Below the pieces are notes generated by a model. That model saw only the letters and a program-made list of their open reading frames with translations, ran no database searches and had not been told where the DNA came from. The translations under genes were made by a program, and so were the position numbers. Shown one piece after another: positions 21,338 through 30,276 of a DNA stretch of 64,000 bases. The first letter of the stretch is position 1, and each line of letters opens with the position of its first letter. The stretch covers positions 496,001 through 560,000 of the forward strand of contig NZ_JARSBP010000004.1 in assembly GCF_029623955.1 (NCBI RefSeq), read 5' to 3'. Source of the DNA: Mycobacterium sp. 236(2023). Lineage in GTDB: Bacteria > Actinomycetota > Actinomycetes > Mycobacteriales > Mycobacteriaceae.

Positions 21338-22720
21338 CTATCGGCCTATCCCCTTGTATGTGAAGCCTGCGGCGCGCACCGCGGCTGGGTCGAAGCTGTT
21401 CCGTCCGTCGAGGAAGGCGCAACCGGGTGCTGTCAGTTCGGCGAGCCTTGTCAGGGGGATCTGGTGGAACTCGCGATGGCCGGCGAGGACAACCACCGCG
21501 TCGGCGTCTTTGACCGCCGATTCGATGTCGGGGGCGAGAGGGATCGTCGTGACTGACAGGGCATCCTCTTCGGGCACCCACGGATCATGGATAGCAAGCT
21601 GACAGCCGGATGCTTCGAGCAAGCCCACCACATACTTCGTGGGTGTAAGCCGACAGTCGCCGGTGTTGTTCTTGAATGCGATGCCGAGCACGGCGATCTT
21701 GCTGTTCTCGACGCTCTTGCCGTGATCGGCGAGCAGCTTTTCAAGCAACTCGTAGGTATACGTGGGCATAGTGTCGTTGACGGTTCGTGATGTGCGCGGG
21801 ATCGCCAACTCCAATCCGAGGTTCTGTCCGAGATGGTTGACGAACCATGGATCCTTGGTCAGGCAGTAGCCACCGACGCCCATGCTGGGTCTCAGAATGT
21901 TCACCGGGTGACCTCCCTTCGGCATGGTGTTGGCCGCGGCGATGACCTGAAGCGCGTCCATCTGGAGGCGGTCGCAGATCTTGGCGAGTTCGTTGGCCAG
22001 CGCGACGTTGAGGTCCACCCAAAGATTGTCGGCAAGTTTGACCATTTCGGCGGTCCGCGGATCCTCGACGATCACCGAGTCCACGCCAAGAGCATGTCGC
22101 CACAGCGTGGCGCAGGCGCGGGCGCTGCGCTCGTCGACTGCGCCGACGACGACGGGAATTGTTGTCAGCTCGTGGATGGCTTGGCCTTCAGCCAGACGTT
22201 CGGGGCAGAACGCGAGCCCGAAGTCGACTCCTGCGCGCAACCCCGATGACGCTTCGAGAATCGGCCGAACCAGAGTTTCGGTGGTGTCTGGCGGCACCGT
22301 GCTCTTGAGAATCACCACGTGCCCGGGCCGAAGGTGCTCGCCGACGGCCTGCGCGGCTGCCTTGATGTCGTCGACGATGGGTTCGTAGTCCTGACCGAGA
22401 GGAGTTCCGACGTTCACGATGACGAAATCGTTGTCGGCGACGGCGGCGAAATCGGTGGTAGCGCGCAGTCGGCCAACGCGCACGTTGGCAGATACGAGTT
22501 CGTCGAGTCCGGGTTCGGCCACACCGGTCTTGCCCGAATTGATGTCGTCGACGACGCTCTGGCGGACGTCGATTCCGGTGACTGGCCAGCCGCGATCAGC
22601 CAGCACCGCCCCGATCACCGTGCCGATGTATCCGAAACCCACGACCGCGATCCCGGAGCGCATGCCTCGTACGAGGAGGTCGATTTCGGCGTCGCTGCGT
22701 CCGAATACGCCTTGAGTCAT
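21338..22720 (-). CDS. UDP-glucose/UDP-hexose 6-dehydrogenase
   Basis: A 460-aa nucleotide-sugar dehydrogenase of the UGD/WecC family. The Rossmann motif VVGFGYIGTVIGAVLA is near residue 25, the conserved proline-glutamate segment reads FCPERLAEG, and the catalytic cysteine sits in GVGGYCLTKDPW. It oxidises the C6 hydroxyl of a UDP-sugar twice to give a UDP-uronic acid. It is the first gene of a two-gene minus-strand operon with the decarboxylase-like SDR. The ATG at 22720 has an AGAGG sequence upstream; a start at an internal ATG near residue 20 is possible because the first residues are not part of the usual fold. UDP-Glc and UDP-HexNAc substrates cannot be separated by eye. Confidence 0.88.
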   Translation of the reverse strand: MTQGVFGRSDAEIDLLVRGMRSGIAVVGFGYIGTVIGAVLADRGWPVTGIDVRQSVVDDINSGKTGVAEPGLDELVSANVRVGRLRATTDFAAVADNDFVIVNVGTPLGQDYEPIVDDIKAAAQAVGEHLRPGHVVILKSTVPPDTTETLVRPILEASSGLRAGVDFGLAFCPERLAEGQAIHELTTIPVVVGAVDERSARACATLWRHALGVDSVIVEDPRTAEMVKLADNLWVDLNVALANELAKICDRLQMDALQVIAAANTMPKGGHPVNILRPSMGVGGYCLTKDPWFVNHLGQNLGLELAIPRTSRTVNDTMPTYTYELLEKLLADHGKSVENSKIAVLGIAFKNNTGDCRLTPTKYVVGLLEASGCQLAIHDPWVPEEDALSVTTIPLAPDIESAVKDADAVVVLAGHREFHQIPLTRLAELTAPGCAFLDGRNSFDPAAVRAAGFTYKGIGR

Positions 22721-22816
22721 GACAAGCCTCTCGATCCCGTGCGGGCGTTGTGAGATGAACGCGATAAGTCCCCGGCCGACTGCGGCAGCTTAAACTAACG
22801 TCTGCGTCAACACGCT

Positions 22817-23713
22817 GTGAAACGGAACATTCGGCATACCTCGCCCGCTACGGCAACATCTACTGCTAACCTCCGGGCCGTGTTACGGCAACGTCAAAAA
22901 GATGTAGAGCAGGGTCCAGTTCGAACGAACCTGGCGCTGAGGCGTGAGGGACCCGCGTACGGACCCAGTCACAGGAACCGGCAGGCGATCGGCCAGATTG
23001 CCCTGACGACTCTGAAGACCGTGCGTCGACTCGTGAATTCTGGTGTCGCCCTATTCCTCTACCAGCCCACGGGGACGGAGGCTGAGGAGTACCACAAGTG
23101 GTACTACAACACGTTTGTCTGGAACAAGACGACGTGGCTCGGCGTCGAAACATGGAAGTCCGTCGCCGACATGTGGAACTACCAAGAGATTCTCTTCGAG
23201 CTGAAACCATCGCTGATTATTGAGTTCGGATCGAACAAGGGCGGCTCAGCGCAGTTCTTCGCCCACGTCATGCAGCGAGTTGGTGGCCCGTTCAAGGTTC
23301 TTTCGGTGGATGTCAATCACGCGCCGTTGGACCCTACAGTCAAAGCCGACCCCGACATTGCCTTCATCGAATCGTCGTCCACGGCACCCGCCATTGCCGA
23401 ACAGATCAAACGCCTCAAGGCCGAATACCCCGGCAAGATCTTTGCCATCCTGGACAGCGATCACTCCAAAGACCACGTCGTCGCCGAAATGAAACTGCTC
23501 AGACCCCTCCTCTCCGAAGGTGACTACCTATTGGTGGAAGACTCGTGTGTCAATGGACACCCTGTGCTTCCCGGCTGGGGGCCAGGGCCCTACGAGGCTA
23601 TCGAAGCCTACGAAGCAGAATTCCCGAACGACTACACCCATGACGTGGAGCGTGAGCAGAAGTTCGGTTTCACCTTCGCGCCCAACGGTTTTCTCATCCG
23701 CAACCGACCTTGA
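22817..23713 (+). CDS. CmcI-family rhamnosyl O-methyltransferase-like protein (copy 1)
   Basis: A 298-aa protein of the cephalosporin-hydroxylase/CmcI methyltransferase family, which includes the rhamnosyl O-methyltransferases of mycobacterial glycolipids (for example Rv2959c). Core motifs are YHKWYYN, IIEFGSNKGGSAQFF (SAM loop), FAILDSDHSKDHV and LLVEDSCVNGHP. It would methylate a rhamnose hydroxyl of the glycolipid. I use the GTG at 22817, which follows closely after a CGTCAA motif and a TAAACT hexamer, so the mRNA may be nearly leaderless. A 93-base stretch (23387-23479) is identical, inverted, to part of the neighbouring paralogue. The gene is divergent from the UDP-sugar dehydrogenase. 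Confidence 0.85.
   Translation: MKRNIRHTSPATATSTANLRAVLRQRQKDVEQGPVRTNLALRREGPAYGPSHRNRQAIGQIALTTLKTVRRLVNSGVALFLYQPTGTEAEEYHKWYYNTFVWNKTTWLGVETWKSVADMWNYQEILFELKPSLIIEFGSNKGGSAQFFAHVMQRVGGPFKVLSVDVNHAPLDPTVKADPDIAFIESSSTAPAIAEQIKRLKAEYPGKIFAILDSDHSKDHVVAEMKLLRPLLSEGDYLLVEDSCVNGHPVLPGWGPGPYEAIEAYEAEFPNDYTHDVEREQKFGFTFAPNGFLIRNRP
23387..23479 (+). repeat. 93-bp perfect inverted repeat, arm 1
   Basis: This segment of the first CmcI-family gene is identical at every base to the reverse complement of 24185-24277 in the second. Flanking coding sequence is clearly diverged. The pattern suggests recent gene conversion between the facing copies. Confidence 0.9.
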
Positions 23714-23897
23714 TTCGGCCAGGCCGCTACCCTTCCTGGGTTAAGCAAGCGAGGAAGCATCAGCGGGAGATTTTCGGTGCCCGGCCATGGCCGTATCGGG
23801 TCTCCTGGAGGCATTGCCATCGCGGCTATGAGAAATGATGTCTCACAACACTTTCAGTGGCTGTCACTGGCGGTAATCTGCAACGTGGGCAGCGCGA

Positions 23898-23924
23898 CAG
23901 CGGCCAGTTGGACGCTGGCCGCTG
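23898..23924. terminator. Hairpin between convergent genes
   Basis: A 10-base perfect stem, CAGCGGCCAG (23898-23907) pairing with CTGGCCGCTG (23915-23924), with a 7-base loop, in the 243-base gap between the two convergent CmcI-family genes. No U-tract follows, which is usual in mycobacteria. It could end transcription from either side. Confidence 0.45.
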
Positions 23925-23956
23925 CCGGAGCGGTATGTTACGAGCTTTGACCTAGG

Positions 23957-24790
23957 TCATTTTCGGATCAGAAAACCATTCGGGGCAAACGTGAAGCCGA
24001 ATTTTTGCTCACGCTCCACGTCATGGAGGTAGTCGCCTGGGAACTCGGCTTCGTAGGCCTCAATCGCCTCGTACGGTCCCGGTCCCCAGCCGGGAAGATT
24101 CGGGTGCCCGTTGAGCATCGAGTCCTCCACGATGAGGTAGTCGCCGGGTGACAGCAGGGGTCGCAGCAATTTCATCTCGGCGAGGACGTGGTCTTTGGAG
24201 TGATCGCTGTCCAGGATGGCAAAGATCTTGCCGGGGTATTCGGCCTTGAGGCGTTTGATCTGTTCGGCAATGGCGGGAACCGTCGACCGTGATTCGACGA
24301 ACATGACGTCAGGGTCCTGACGGGCCGCCGGATTGAGCGGGATATGGGTGATGTCGACGGACAATACCTTGAACGGTTCACCGATCTGCCGCATGACGCT
24401 GGCGAAATAGAGGGCCGAGCCACCCTGGTTCGTGCCGAACTCGATCACCAAGGATGGTTTCAAGCCGACCAGAATTTCTTGATAGTTCCACATGTCGGAG
24501 ACGGACTTCCACGTTTCGATGCCCAGCCACGTCGTCCGCTTCCACACGTTGGTGTTGTAGTACCACTTGTGGTATTCGTCGGTCTCCGAACCGGTTTCCT
24601 GATAAAGAAATGGGGCGAGGACGCCGCTGGCGAGTCGCCTCCCCAGTCCGGACGGGGTGGGCCGTTGCTCGATCAGTCCAGCGGCAATCCGTAGGAACGA
24701 GTTGCTGTCGACCCGGCCCTTGTCTACAACCATCACACTGTCGTTCTTTTCGATGCTTGCCGTCGTTTGTGGACGCGTCGGCGCGGGCAT
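23957..24790 (-). CDS. CmcI-family rhamnosyl O-methyltransferase-like protein (copy 2)
   Basis: A paralogue of the facing gene, 277 aa from the ATG at 24790, which has AAGGAA just upstream; the frame is open further to 24940 and an ATG at 24811 is an alternative with a poor ribosome-binding site. It shares YHKWYYN, VIEFGTNQGGSALYF, FAILDSDHSKDHV, LIVEDSMLNGHP and a nearly identical C-terminal 50 residues with its partner. It would methylate another sugar hydroxyl. A 93-base block (24185-24277) is identical to the partner gene. A CGTCAATT motif (24859-24866) lies upstream but points the opposite way from the other copies in this window. Confidence 0.85.
   Translation of the reverse strand: MPAPTRPQTTASIEKNDSVMVVDKGRVDSNSFLRIAAGLIEQRPTPSGLGRRLASGVLAPFLYQETGSETDEYHKWYYNTNVWKRTTWLGIETWKSVSDMWNYQEILVGLKPSLVIEFGTNQGGSALYFASVMRQIGEPFKVLSVDITHIPLNPAARQDPDVMFVESRSTVPAIAEQIKRLKAEYPGKIFAILDSDHSKDHVLAEMKLLRPLLSPGDYLIVEDSMLNGHPNLPGWGPGPYEAIEAYEAEFPGDYLHDVEREQKFGFTFAPNGFLIRK
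24185..24277 (-). repeat. 93-bp perfect inverted repeat, arm 2
   Basis: The partner of 23387-23479. The arms are about 0.8 kb apart in inverted orientation and both lie inside coding sequence. Confidence 0.9.
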
Positions 24791-24974
24791 GCCGTTTCCT
24801 TGGCTTTCCATCTGCACCGGGGCAGGGTAACAGGCCCCGTTGGCGTTTGTTTCGTAAACGTCAATTATTGGGTGGGAGCGGGTGTGGGTATGGATGTGCT
24901 TGTCTGGCAACCATCTTGAACTGCACAGAGGATTCGGCATGCCGACGCATCGGAACCTGACGGGCGATACGAAG

Positions 24975-26255
24975 TCAGATGACCCGCGTGAAGCGGGCGA
25001 AGTCTTCGACGAGATCGGCCGCTGCCGCGGCGCTATCGGTGGCTCTTGTCATCTTCATAGCGACTTCGCGTGCCCGAGCCTCGTACTCCGGCGCCAGTAT
25101 TCGGTGCAGGTCCCGTGTCAACGTCTTCTCGGTGGTTGTCGAAAAGCGTCGTCCCGAACCGACTTTGAGGCGCCGAAGCTGAGCTGCGAAGAACGGTTGG
25201 TCGGGCAACGTCCAGAGGATCAATTGTGGAACCCCGGCTCGCAACGATGCCGCCAGGGTTCCGGCGCCACCGTGATGCACCACGGCGCGGCACATCGGGA
25301 AGATCGTTGCGTAATTCACCTGACCCACTACTTTGACCTGAGCGGAGCAGGGTACGTCGCTGAAATCGCTTCCTCCTGCGCCCACGATCGCCCGTTGACC
25401 CAACTCCGCGCATGCCGCGGAGATCATCGCAATGGTGTCGGCCGGAGACCCGATCGGTACGCTGCCGAATCCAAAGAAGATAGGCGGCGTCCCCGCGGCG
25501 ATCCACGACGCAACCTCGTCGTCGGCATCTGTGGGGGACGCCATCGCCAACGCGCCGACGAAAGGCCTCTTCGCGGGCGTCTGCCCATTCCATGTTTCCC
25601 ATTCCGCTGCTAAACCCGGGAAGCACACCTGGTCGTACGCCTGGATCTCGATCGAGGCCATGGCCGAGACCCTCTTGGCCGCGGTTCCTCGAGCCTTTGG
25701 AAGTCCCAATTTCCGTCGCTGTGCATCCTCCGCCTCTCGCGTACCGCGCCAGGCCGCCCAGTCATTAGCCATCATCGCCAGCCGACTCAACGGCGCCGGC
25801 AGGATCGGCATCAGCTGGCCGTGGGGGCGTACGGGGAAATACTGCAGTGTGATTAAAGGGATTCCAGCAGACTCCGCGACATTGACCGCGGGCTGTTCGA
25901 AGATCAGGCCCGTCAACATAAGGTCGGCCCCGTGCACCGTCGATGCCAGCGTCGTCGTCATTGCCGCCCAACACTCCGCAGCGAACTGCTCGGTTTCGCG
26001 CGCCATTCTTCGGAGCTCCTTGACCTTCCATGGTGTGCGCGAGTAGATCGTGAAGTATTCACGCTGCGCGTCCAGAATCGGCTGCGATTCCAACCCGTAG
26101 GCGACTGCTGCGATTCCCGCAGCCTCGGCGAAGCTCACCAAATTCGGTGGGACCGCGATGAGTACGTCATGGCCGCGGCGCTGCAGCTCACAGGCCACGA
26201 CAACGGCGGGCTCGATGTCCCCCCGCCCCCCGTAGCTTGACAGCACTATCTTCAT
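24975..26255 (-). CDS. GPL-type GT1 glycosyltransferase (second of three)
   Basis: A 426-aa GT-B glycosyltransferase of the same family as the genes at 15264 and 31319. The N-terminus MKIVLSSYGGRGDIEPA has the family motif, and the C-terminal donor site reads VVHHGGAGTLAASLRAGVPQ. The segment GTPPIFFGFGSVPIGSPADTI is shared by all three copies with few changes, so they arose by duplication. It should transfer a deoxysugar to the lipopeptide or to a sugar already attached. It is divergent from the GMC oxidoreductase with 170 bases between starts, and is followed after 184 bases by the second CmcI-family methyltransferase gene. Confidence 0.9.
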   Translation of the reverse strand: MKIVLSSYGGRGDIEPAVVVACELQRRGHDVLIAVPPNLVSFAEAAGIAAVAYGLESQPILDAQREYFTIYSRTPWKVKELRRMARETEQFAAECWAAMTTTLASTVHGADLMLTGLIFEQPAVNVAESAGIPLITLQYFPVRPHGQLMPILPAPLSRLAMMANDWAAWRGTREAEDAQRRKLGLPKARGTAAKRVSAMASIEIQAYDQVCFPGLAAEWETWNGQTPAKRPFVGALAMASPTDADDEVASWIAAGTPPIFFGFGSVPIGSPADTIAMISAACAELGQRAIVGAGGSDFSDVPCSAQVKVVGQVNYATIFPMCRAVVHHGGAGTLAASLRAGVPQLILWTLPDQPFFAAQLRRLKVGSGRRFSTTTEKTLTRDLHRILAPEYEARAREVAMKMTRATDSAAAAADLVEDFARFTRVI

Positions 26256-26425
26256 CGAATGTGTGGCCTTCCGGTCTCCGCGCGCTGAACATCTGCAGCA
26301 GGGTCATTATTGCGAGGTTTTGACGCCGAGGTAAGACTTCGGCGGTGGTCGTGGTTTCATCGTTGATACGATCCCGAATCGCCCGAATGAGGCCACCTTT
26401 CGGATCATCACGTTGAGGAGCGAGT

Positions 26426-28066
26426 GTGGCTGGTGCCGAGCTTGAACCGAGCGAAGCCGAACGCGTCGCGTGGGACGTGATCGTCGTGGGCGCAGGCATG
26501 GGCGGCGGGGTGCTTGGCCACCGACTGGCGCAAGGCGGCCGGAAGGTGTTGTTCGTCGAGAAAGGGCGTTCGACCCTTCCCGGTGTGCCAGGGACAATAC
26601 GTGCCGCGGTTCCCGAACTTGCCGAGCCGTCGGCGGCGCGTTCGGCCGCGACGTACTACGACGCACTGTCTCGGGCAGGTCGGTCGACAGACGAAGTCGA
26701 AGACGTCAGCAGACATTTCCCGAAGCGCTTCGTACCGTTCATCGGCAGCGGGACTGGGGGTTCCTCGGCTTTGTATGGCATGGTGTGCGAGCGATTCTTC
26801 GCCCGCGACTTCACGCCGAGGGAGAATTTCACCGACCCCGGTGAGTCAACTGTGCCCGAGGCGTGGCCCGTGAGTTATCGCGACATGGCGCCGTGGTATT
26901 CCGAAGCGGAGAAGTTGCTTGGTGTCCGTGGACAGCCCGACCCTCTGAGACCTGAGGCAGGTCGACTTAATCTTCCTGCCGCACCGCCGTTTTCGGCTGA
27001 CAACCAACCGTTGGTCGACTATCTCACGCGACGTGGAATGCACCCGTATCACCTGCCCATGGCGTGTGAGTACACCGACGACTGCGTGACATGTCAGACC
27101 TACCTGTGTGATCGCTCCTGCAAAAACGACGCGGCCCGCGCCTGCATAGAGCCAGCCATCGCCGAATACGGAGCCCACCTTCTCACCCAGTGTCGCGTCG
27201 TCGGCCTTGATGCCGACACCAGGTTGGTGCGGCGGGTGATCTGTGAACACCACTCGGGCACGGTTGTCTTGTCAGGAAAAGTCGTCGTGCTGGCAGCCGG
27301 GGCGCTGGCTACTCCGGTGTTGCTGCTCGATTCCCGATCCGGCGATTGGCCCAATGGTGTTGCTAATGGCTCGGATCAGGTGGGGCGCAACCTCATGCGG
27401 CACCTGCTCGACCCTATTGAGATTTGGCCGGGGACAGATTCGGCGATCACCGGGGCCAACAAGGAAATCGGACTCAACGACTTTTACTTTTTCCAGGGGC
27501 AGAAGTTCGGCACGGTGCAATCGTTCGGAGCGATACCGCCTATGGAATGGATGATCAATCGCCCCGGGCCGCAGGGTAGAGCACTCCGCCTGATCAGTCC
27601 GATCGTGCGTCAGATATACGAGCGGTTCTTCACCGGCGGCCTGGTCCTTGCCGCGATGATGGAAGATCTCCCCTACCTGGACAACCGAGTACTACCCAGT
27701 GCTCGACCCAGTCGTGACGGTCGTCAGCGGATGCGCATTCGGTATCGGTTGCATGACAACGAGATCGAACGGCATGCGGAGTTCCTGCGGCTGTTCAAAG
27801 AAATGCTTGCGCCCTTTCGCACGCGGGTTCTGGGCAGCGGCCGGCAGAACTCCAACTTAGGCCACGTCTGTGGCACCTGCCGGTTCGGCTCTGATCCGAA
27901 AAACAGTGTGTTGAATGCGCAGAATCGCGCTCACGAACTCGACAACCTCTACGTGGTCGACACTTCGTTCTTTCCGTCCAGCGCCGGGTTGAATCCAAGT
28001 TTGACGGTGGCGGCCAACTCACTGCGGGTGGCCGAACACATCCATCAGGAACATTTCACTCATTGA
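26426..28066 (+). CDS. GMC-family FAD-dependent oxidoreductase
   Basis: A 546-aa flavoprotein of the glucose-methanol-choline oxidoreductase family. It has the FAD-binding motif VVGAGMGGGVLGHRLA near residue 17 and the C-terminal GMC signature around LYVVDTSFFPSSAGLNPSLT, with GHVCGTCRFG just before. It would oxidise an alcohol, possibly a sugar or sterol hydroxyl. A cysteine-rich stretch (about residues 216-232, C-x2-C-x4-C-x3-C spacing) is unusual for simple GMC oxidases and resembles the inserts of some polyol and sugar dehydrogenases. The GTG at 26426 follows GAGGAG. It is alone on the plus strand between minus-strand genes. Its substrate is unknown; a role in making a keto- or modified sugar is inference. 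Confidence 0.85.
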   Translation: MAGAELEPSEAERVAWDVIVVGAGMGGGVLGHRLAQGGRKVLFVEKGRSTLPGVPGTIRAAVPELAEPSAARSAATYYDALSRAGRSTDEVEDVSRHFPKRFVPFIGSGTGGSSALYGMVCERFFARDFTPRENFTDPGESTVPEAWPVSYRDMAPWYSEAEKLLGVRGQPDPLRPEAGRLNLPAAPPFSADNQPLVDYLTRRGMHPYHLPMACEYTDDCVTCQTYLCDRSCKNDAARACIEPAIAEYGAHLLTQCRVVGLDADTRLVRRVICEHHSGTVVLSGKVVVLAAGALATPVLLLDSRSGDWPNGVANGSDQVGRNLMRHLLDPIEIWPGTDSAITGANKEIGLNDFYFFQGQKFGTVQSFGAIPPMEWMINRPGPQGRALRLISPIVRQIYERFFTGGLVLAAMMEDLPYLDNRVLPSARPSRDGRQRMRIRYRLHDNEIERHAEFLRLFKEMLAPFRTRVLGSGRQNSNLGHVCGTCRFGSDPKNSVLNAQNRAHELDNLYVVDTSFFPSSAGLNPSLTVAANSLRVAEHIHQEHFTH

Positions 28067-28100
28067 CCCAAAGCGGCCGTCTCAGGCGGGTGGGTGAGTT

Positions 28101-29099
28101 TCAGCTCGGCTCTCGAATGGGGAGGCCGGCAGCGCGATAGACCTCATCGATGAGAGTCATGTTTTTCACCGCGTCCTCCGGCGTAGTCCTTACCGGCTCT
28201 CCGCGCAGCACTGCAGCCGCAAAGTTGTCGAGCTGATAGGCATAGGTCGCACGCCGCGGGAATCGTTCAACTCGTCGCCCATTGGCCGACTTGACGAAAA
28301 GTAGCGGAAAGAGGTGTGGTGCGGCGGGACTGAGTATGCGCAGTTCGCCACGGTCGCCGCTCAATTTGACGGTCGCCCGGAACAGGTTGGACGACCACAG
28401 CGCGCAGCGGATCCGCCCGGTGTGTCCGCCCGCGTAACGCAACTCGGCCGTCATTGCGCGATCCACCCGGGCGTCGCGCAGTTTCGCCTGCGCAGAAACA
28501 ACTTTCGGCGTCGATCCGCCAAAAGTGCGTGCCATGTTGGCCACGTAGCTTCCGGCATCCATCATCGCGCCACCGGCGAGGGCGTAGTTGTAGCAGTTGG
28601 CTGAGAAAGGTCGGAGCATGACGCACAGGGAGATGTCCACGACCTCCAACACGCCCAACTCCCCCGAGGCGACGATCTCCTGGACCCGCAGGGTCAGCGG
28701 ATGGTGTCGAAACTGAATCGCTTCCATGACAACGCGGTTCGACCCAACCGCTAGATCTGCGATCTCGCGGGCCTCGGCCCCGTTTGCGGTGAAAGGTTTC
28801 TCGCATAGGACATGCTTACCCGCGGCGAGGGCTGCACGAGTCCATCTGCCGTGCATGCTCGTTGGCGCCAGGATGTAGATGGCGTCCAGCTCTGGATCGT
28901 CGACGAGTGAGTCGTAACTGCCGTGTGCACGGGCGATGCCGTGCTCGGCGGCAAAAGTCTGTGCGCTCTCGTCATTACGTGCTCCCACCGCCGCTATGAC
29001 AACGTCGGTGTTGTCGCGAGCCGGGTTGATGAGCGTCGTCTCTGCGAAGTTGGACGCACCAAGAAGGCCGATCCGGATCGGGGCCGTACTGTGGGGCAT
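28101..29099 (-). CDS. Gfo/Idh/MocA-family oxidoreductase (copy 1)
   Basis: A 332-aa NAD(P)-dependent oxidoreductase, starting at MPHSTAPIRIGLLG (ATG at 29099) so that the Rossmann motif G-L-L-G-A-S-N is near the N-terminus as is normal. The family catalytic lysine is in C-E-K-P-F-T-A-N. Members reduce or oxidise sugars and NDP-sugars. It is a close tandem paralogue of the next gene upstream (29245-30243), sharing GKHVLCEKPFTAN, GGSTPKVVSAQAKL, a similar R-R-x-x-Y-A-Y-Q-L-D segment and the same ending A-A-G-L-P-x-R-E-P. The gap between the two is 145 bases. The substrate is not known. Confidence 0.85.
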   Translation of the reverse strand: MPHSTAPIRIGLLGASNFAETTLINPARDNTDVVIAAVGARNDESAQTFAAEHGIARAHGSYDSLVDDPELDAIYILAPTSMHGRWTRAALAAGKHVLCEKPFTANGAEAREIADLAVGSNRVVMEAIQFRHHPLTLRVQEIVASGELGVLEVVDISLCVMLRPFSANCYNYALAGGAMMDAGSYVANMARTFGGSTPKVVSAQAKLRDARVDRAMTAELRYAGGHTGRIRCALWSSNLFRATVKLSGDRGELRILSPAAPHLFPLLFVKSANGRRVERFPRRATYAYQLDNFAAAVLRGEPVRTTPEDAVKNMTLIDEVYRAAGLPIREPS

Positions 29100-29244
29100 G
29101 GACACGACGCTAGCAGTCGACGTGGGCCCGAGGCTAGCTTTGGTTACTTGACAGCGGCATGTGATTACCGAAGGGCCACAACTCAATCCAACGGCGTCAA
29201 TGGGATCGCAACAACCTTTGAAGCAGTCCGCCGCGAAACACCGT

Positions 29245-30243
29245 CTAGTCCGGCTCGCGCGTCGGCAGTCCTGCAGCGCGGTAAATCTCGTCGATGACGG
29301 TCATGTTCTCGACCGCATCCTGGGGCGTCGTCTTGACGGGTACACCGCGCAGCACCGCTGCGGCGAAAGCGTCGAGCTGATACGCGTAGGAAGTGCGTCG
29401 CGGGAAGCGCTCCACTCGCTTTCCTGCAGCTGATCGGACCGTAAGCCGATGGAACAGGTGAGGCAGTACCGGATTGAGCACGCTCACACTGCCGCGACTG
29501 CCGACTACTCGGGCACTCACTCGCAGGAAGCTCGATGACCACATGGAGCAATGGAGCGTGCCGGTGTGCCCGGCCGCGAACCGCACTGTGGCGGTCATGG
29601 CGCGATCCACGTCCGTGCCGTGCAGCTTCGCCTGTGCTGAAACAACTTTCGGTGTCGATCCACCGAACGTGCGTAACATGTGGACGGCATAGCACCCGGC
29701 ATCCATCGTGGCACCGCCAGCAAGCTGGTATTTGTATCGGATGTCTGAGAACCGCGGCAGCGGGAAGCAAAAGGCCGTCTCCACCCGCTGCAGCTCGCCG
29801 AGTTCTCCCGAGGCGATGATCTGCTCAACGCGCGTCGTCAACGGGTGGTACCGGTAGTGGAATGCTTCCATCACCACCCGGCCTGACCCAGTTGCGAGTT
29901 CGGCGACCTCCCGGGCTTCAATGGCGTTGGCAGTAAACGGCTTTTCACACAGTACGTGTTTTCCAGCGCCGAGCGCTGCACGAGTCCACCTGCCGTGCAG
30001 CGAATTCGGCAGCGGGTTGTAGATCGCATCGAGCGTCGGGTCGCCGATCAGCGCCTCGTAATTGTCGTGCACCCGGGGGATGTCGTACTTGGCGGCGAAG
30101 GCTTCGGCGCGCGGTTTTTCGCGCGCCGATACGGCTGCAACCACGACGTCGGTACCTTCGCGCGCCGGTCGGATCACTGACTGTGGTGCGATGCGAGCTG
30201 CGCCGATGACGCCGACCCGTATGGGTGCGGCGCGCTCAGCCAC
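29245..30243 (-). CDS. Gfo/Idh/MocA-family oxidoreductase (copy 2)
   Basis: A 332-aa relative of the downstream gene, with G-V-I-G-A-A-R-I at the N-terminus and C-E-K-P-F-T-A-N holding the catalytic lysine. It starts at a GTG (30243), 33 bases after the stop of the TylF-type methyltransferase gene, so the two are probably co-transcribed. Such enzymes are not part of the classical GPL gene set I know, so the pair may make a keto- or epimerised sugar specific to this product. Duplication followed by divergence is likely; both copies keep the catalytic lysine. Confidence 0.86.
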   Translation of the reverse strand: MAERAAPIRVGVIGAARIAPQSVIRPAREGTDVVVAAVSAREKPRAEAFAAKYDIPRVHDNYEALIGDPTLDAIYNPLPNSLHGRWTRAALGAGKHVLCEKPFTANAIEAREVAELATGSGRVVMEAFHYRYHPLTTRVEQIIASGELGELQRVETAFCFPLPRFSDIRYKYQLAGGATMDAGCYAVHMLRTFGGSTPKVVSAQAKLHGTDVDRAMTATVRFAAGHTGTLHCSMWSSSFLRVSARVVGSRGSVSVLNPVLPHLFHRLTVRSAAGKRVERFPRRTSYAYQLDAFAAAVLRGVPVKTTPQDAVENMTVIDEIYRAAGLPTREPD

Positions 30244-30276
30244 GGACGCGAAGACGCGAGGTCTTGGCGGGCATGC

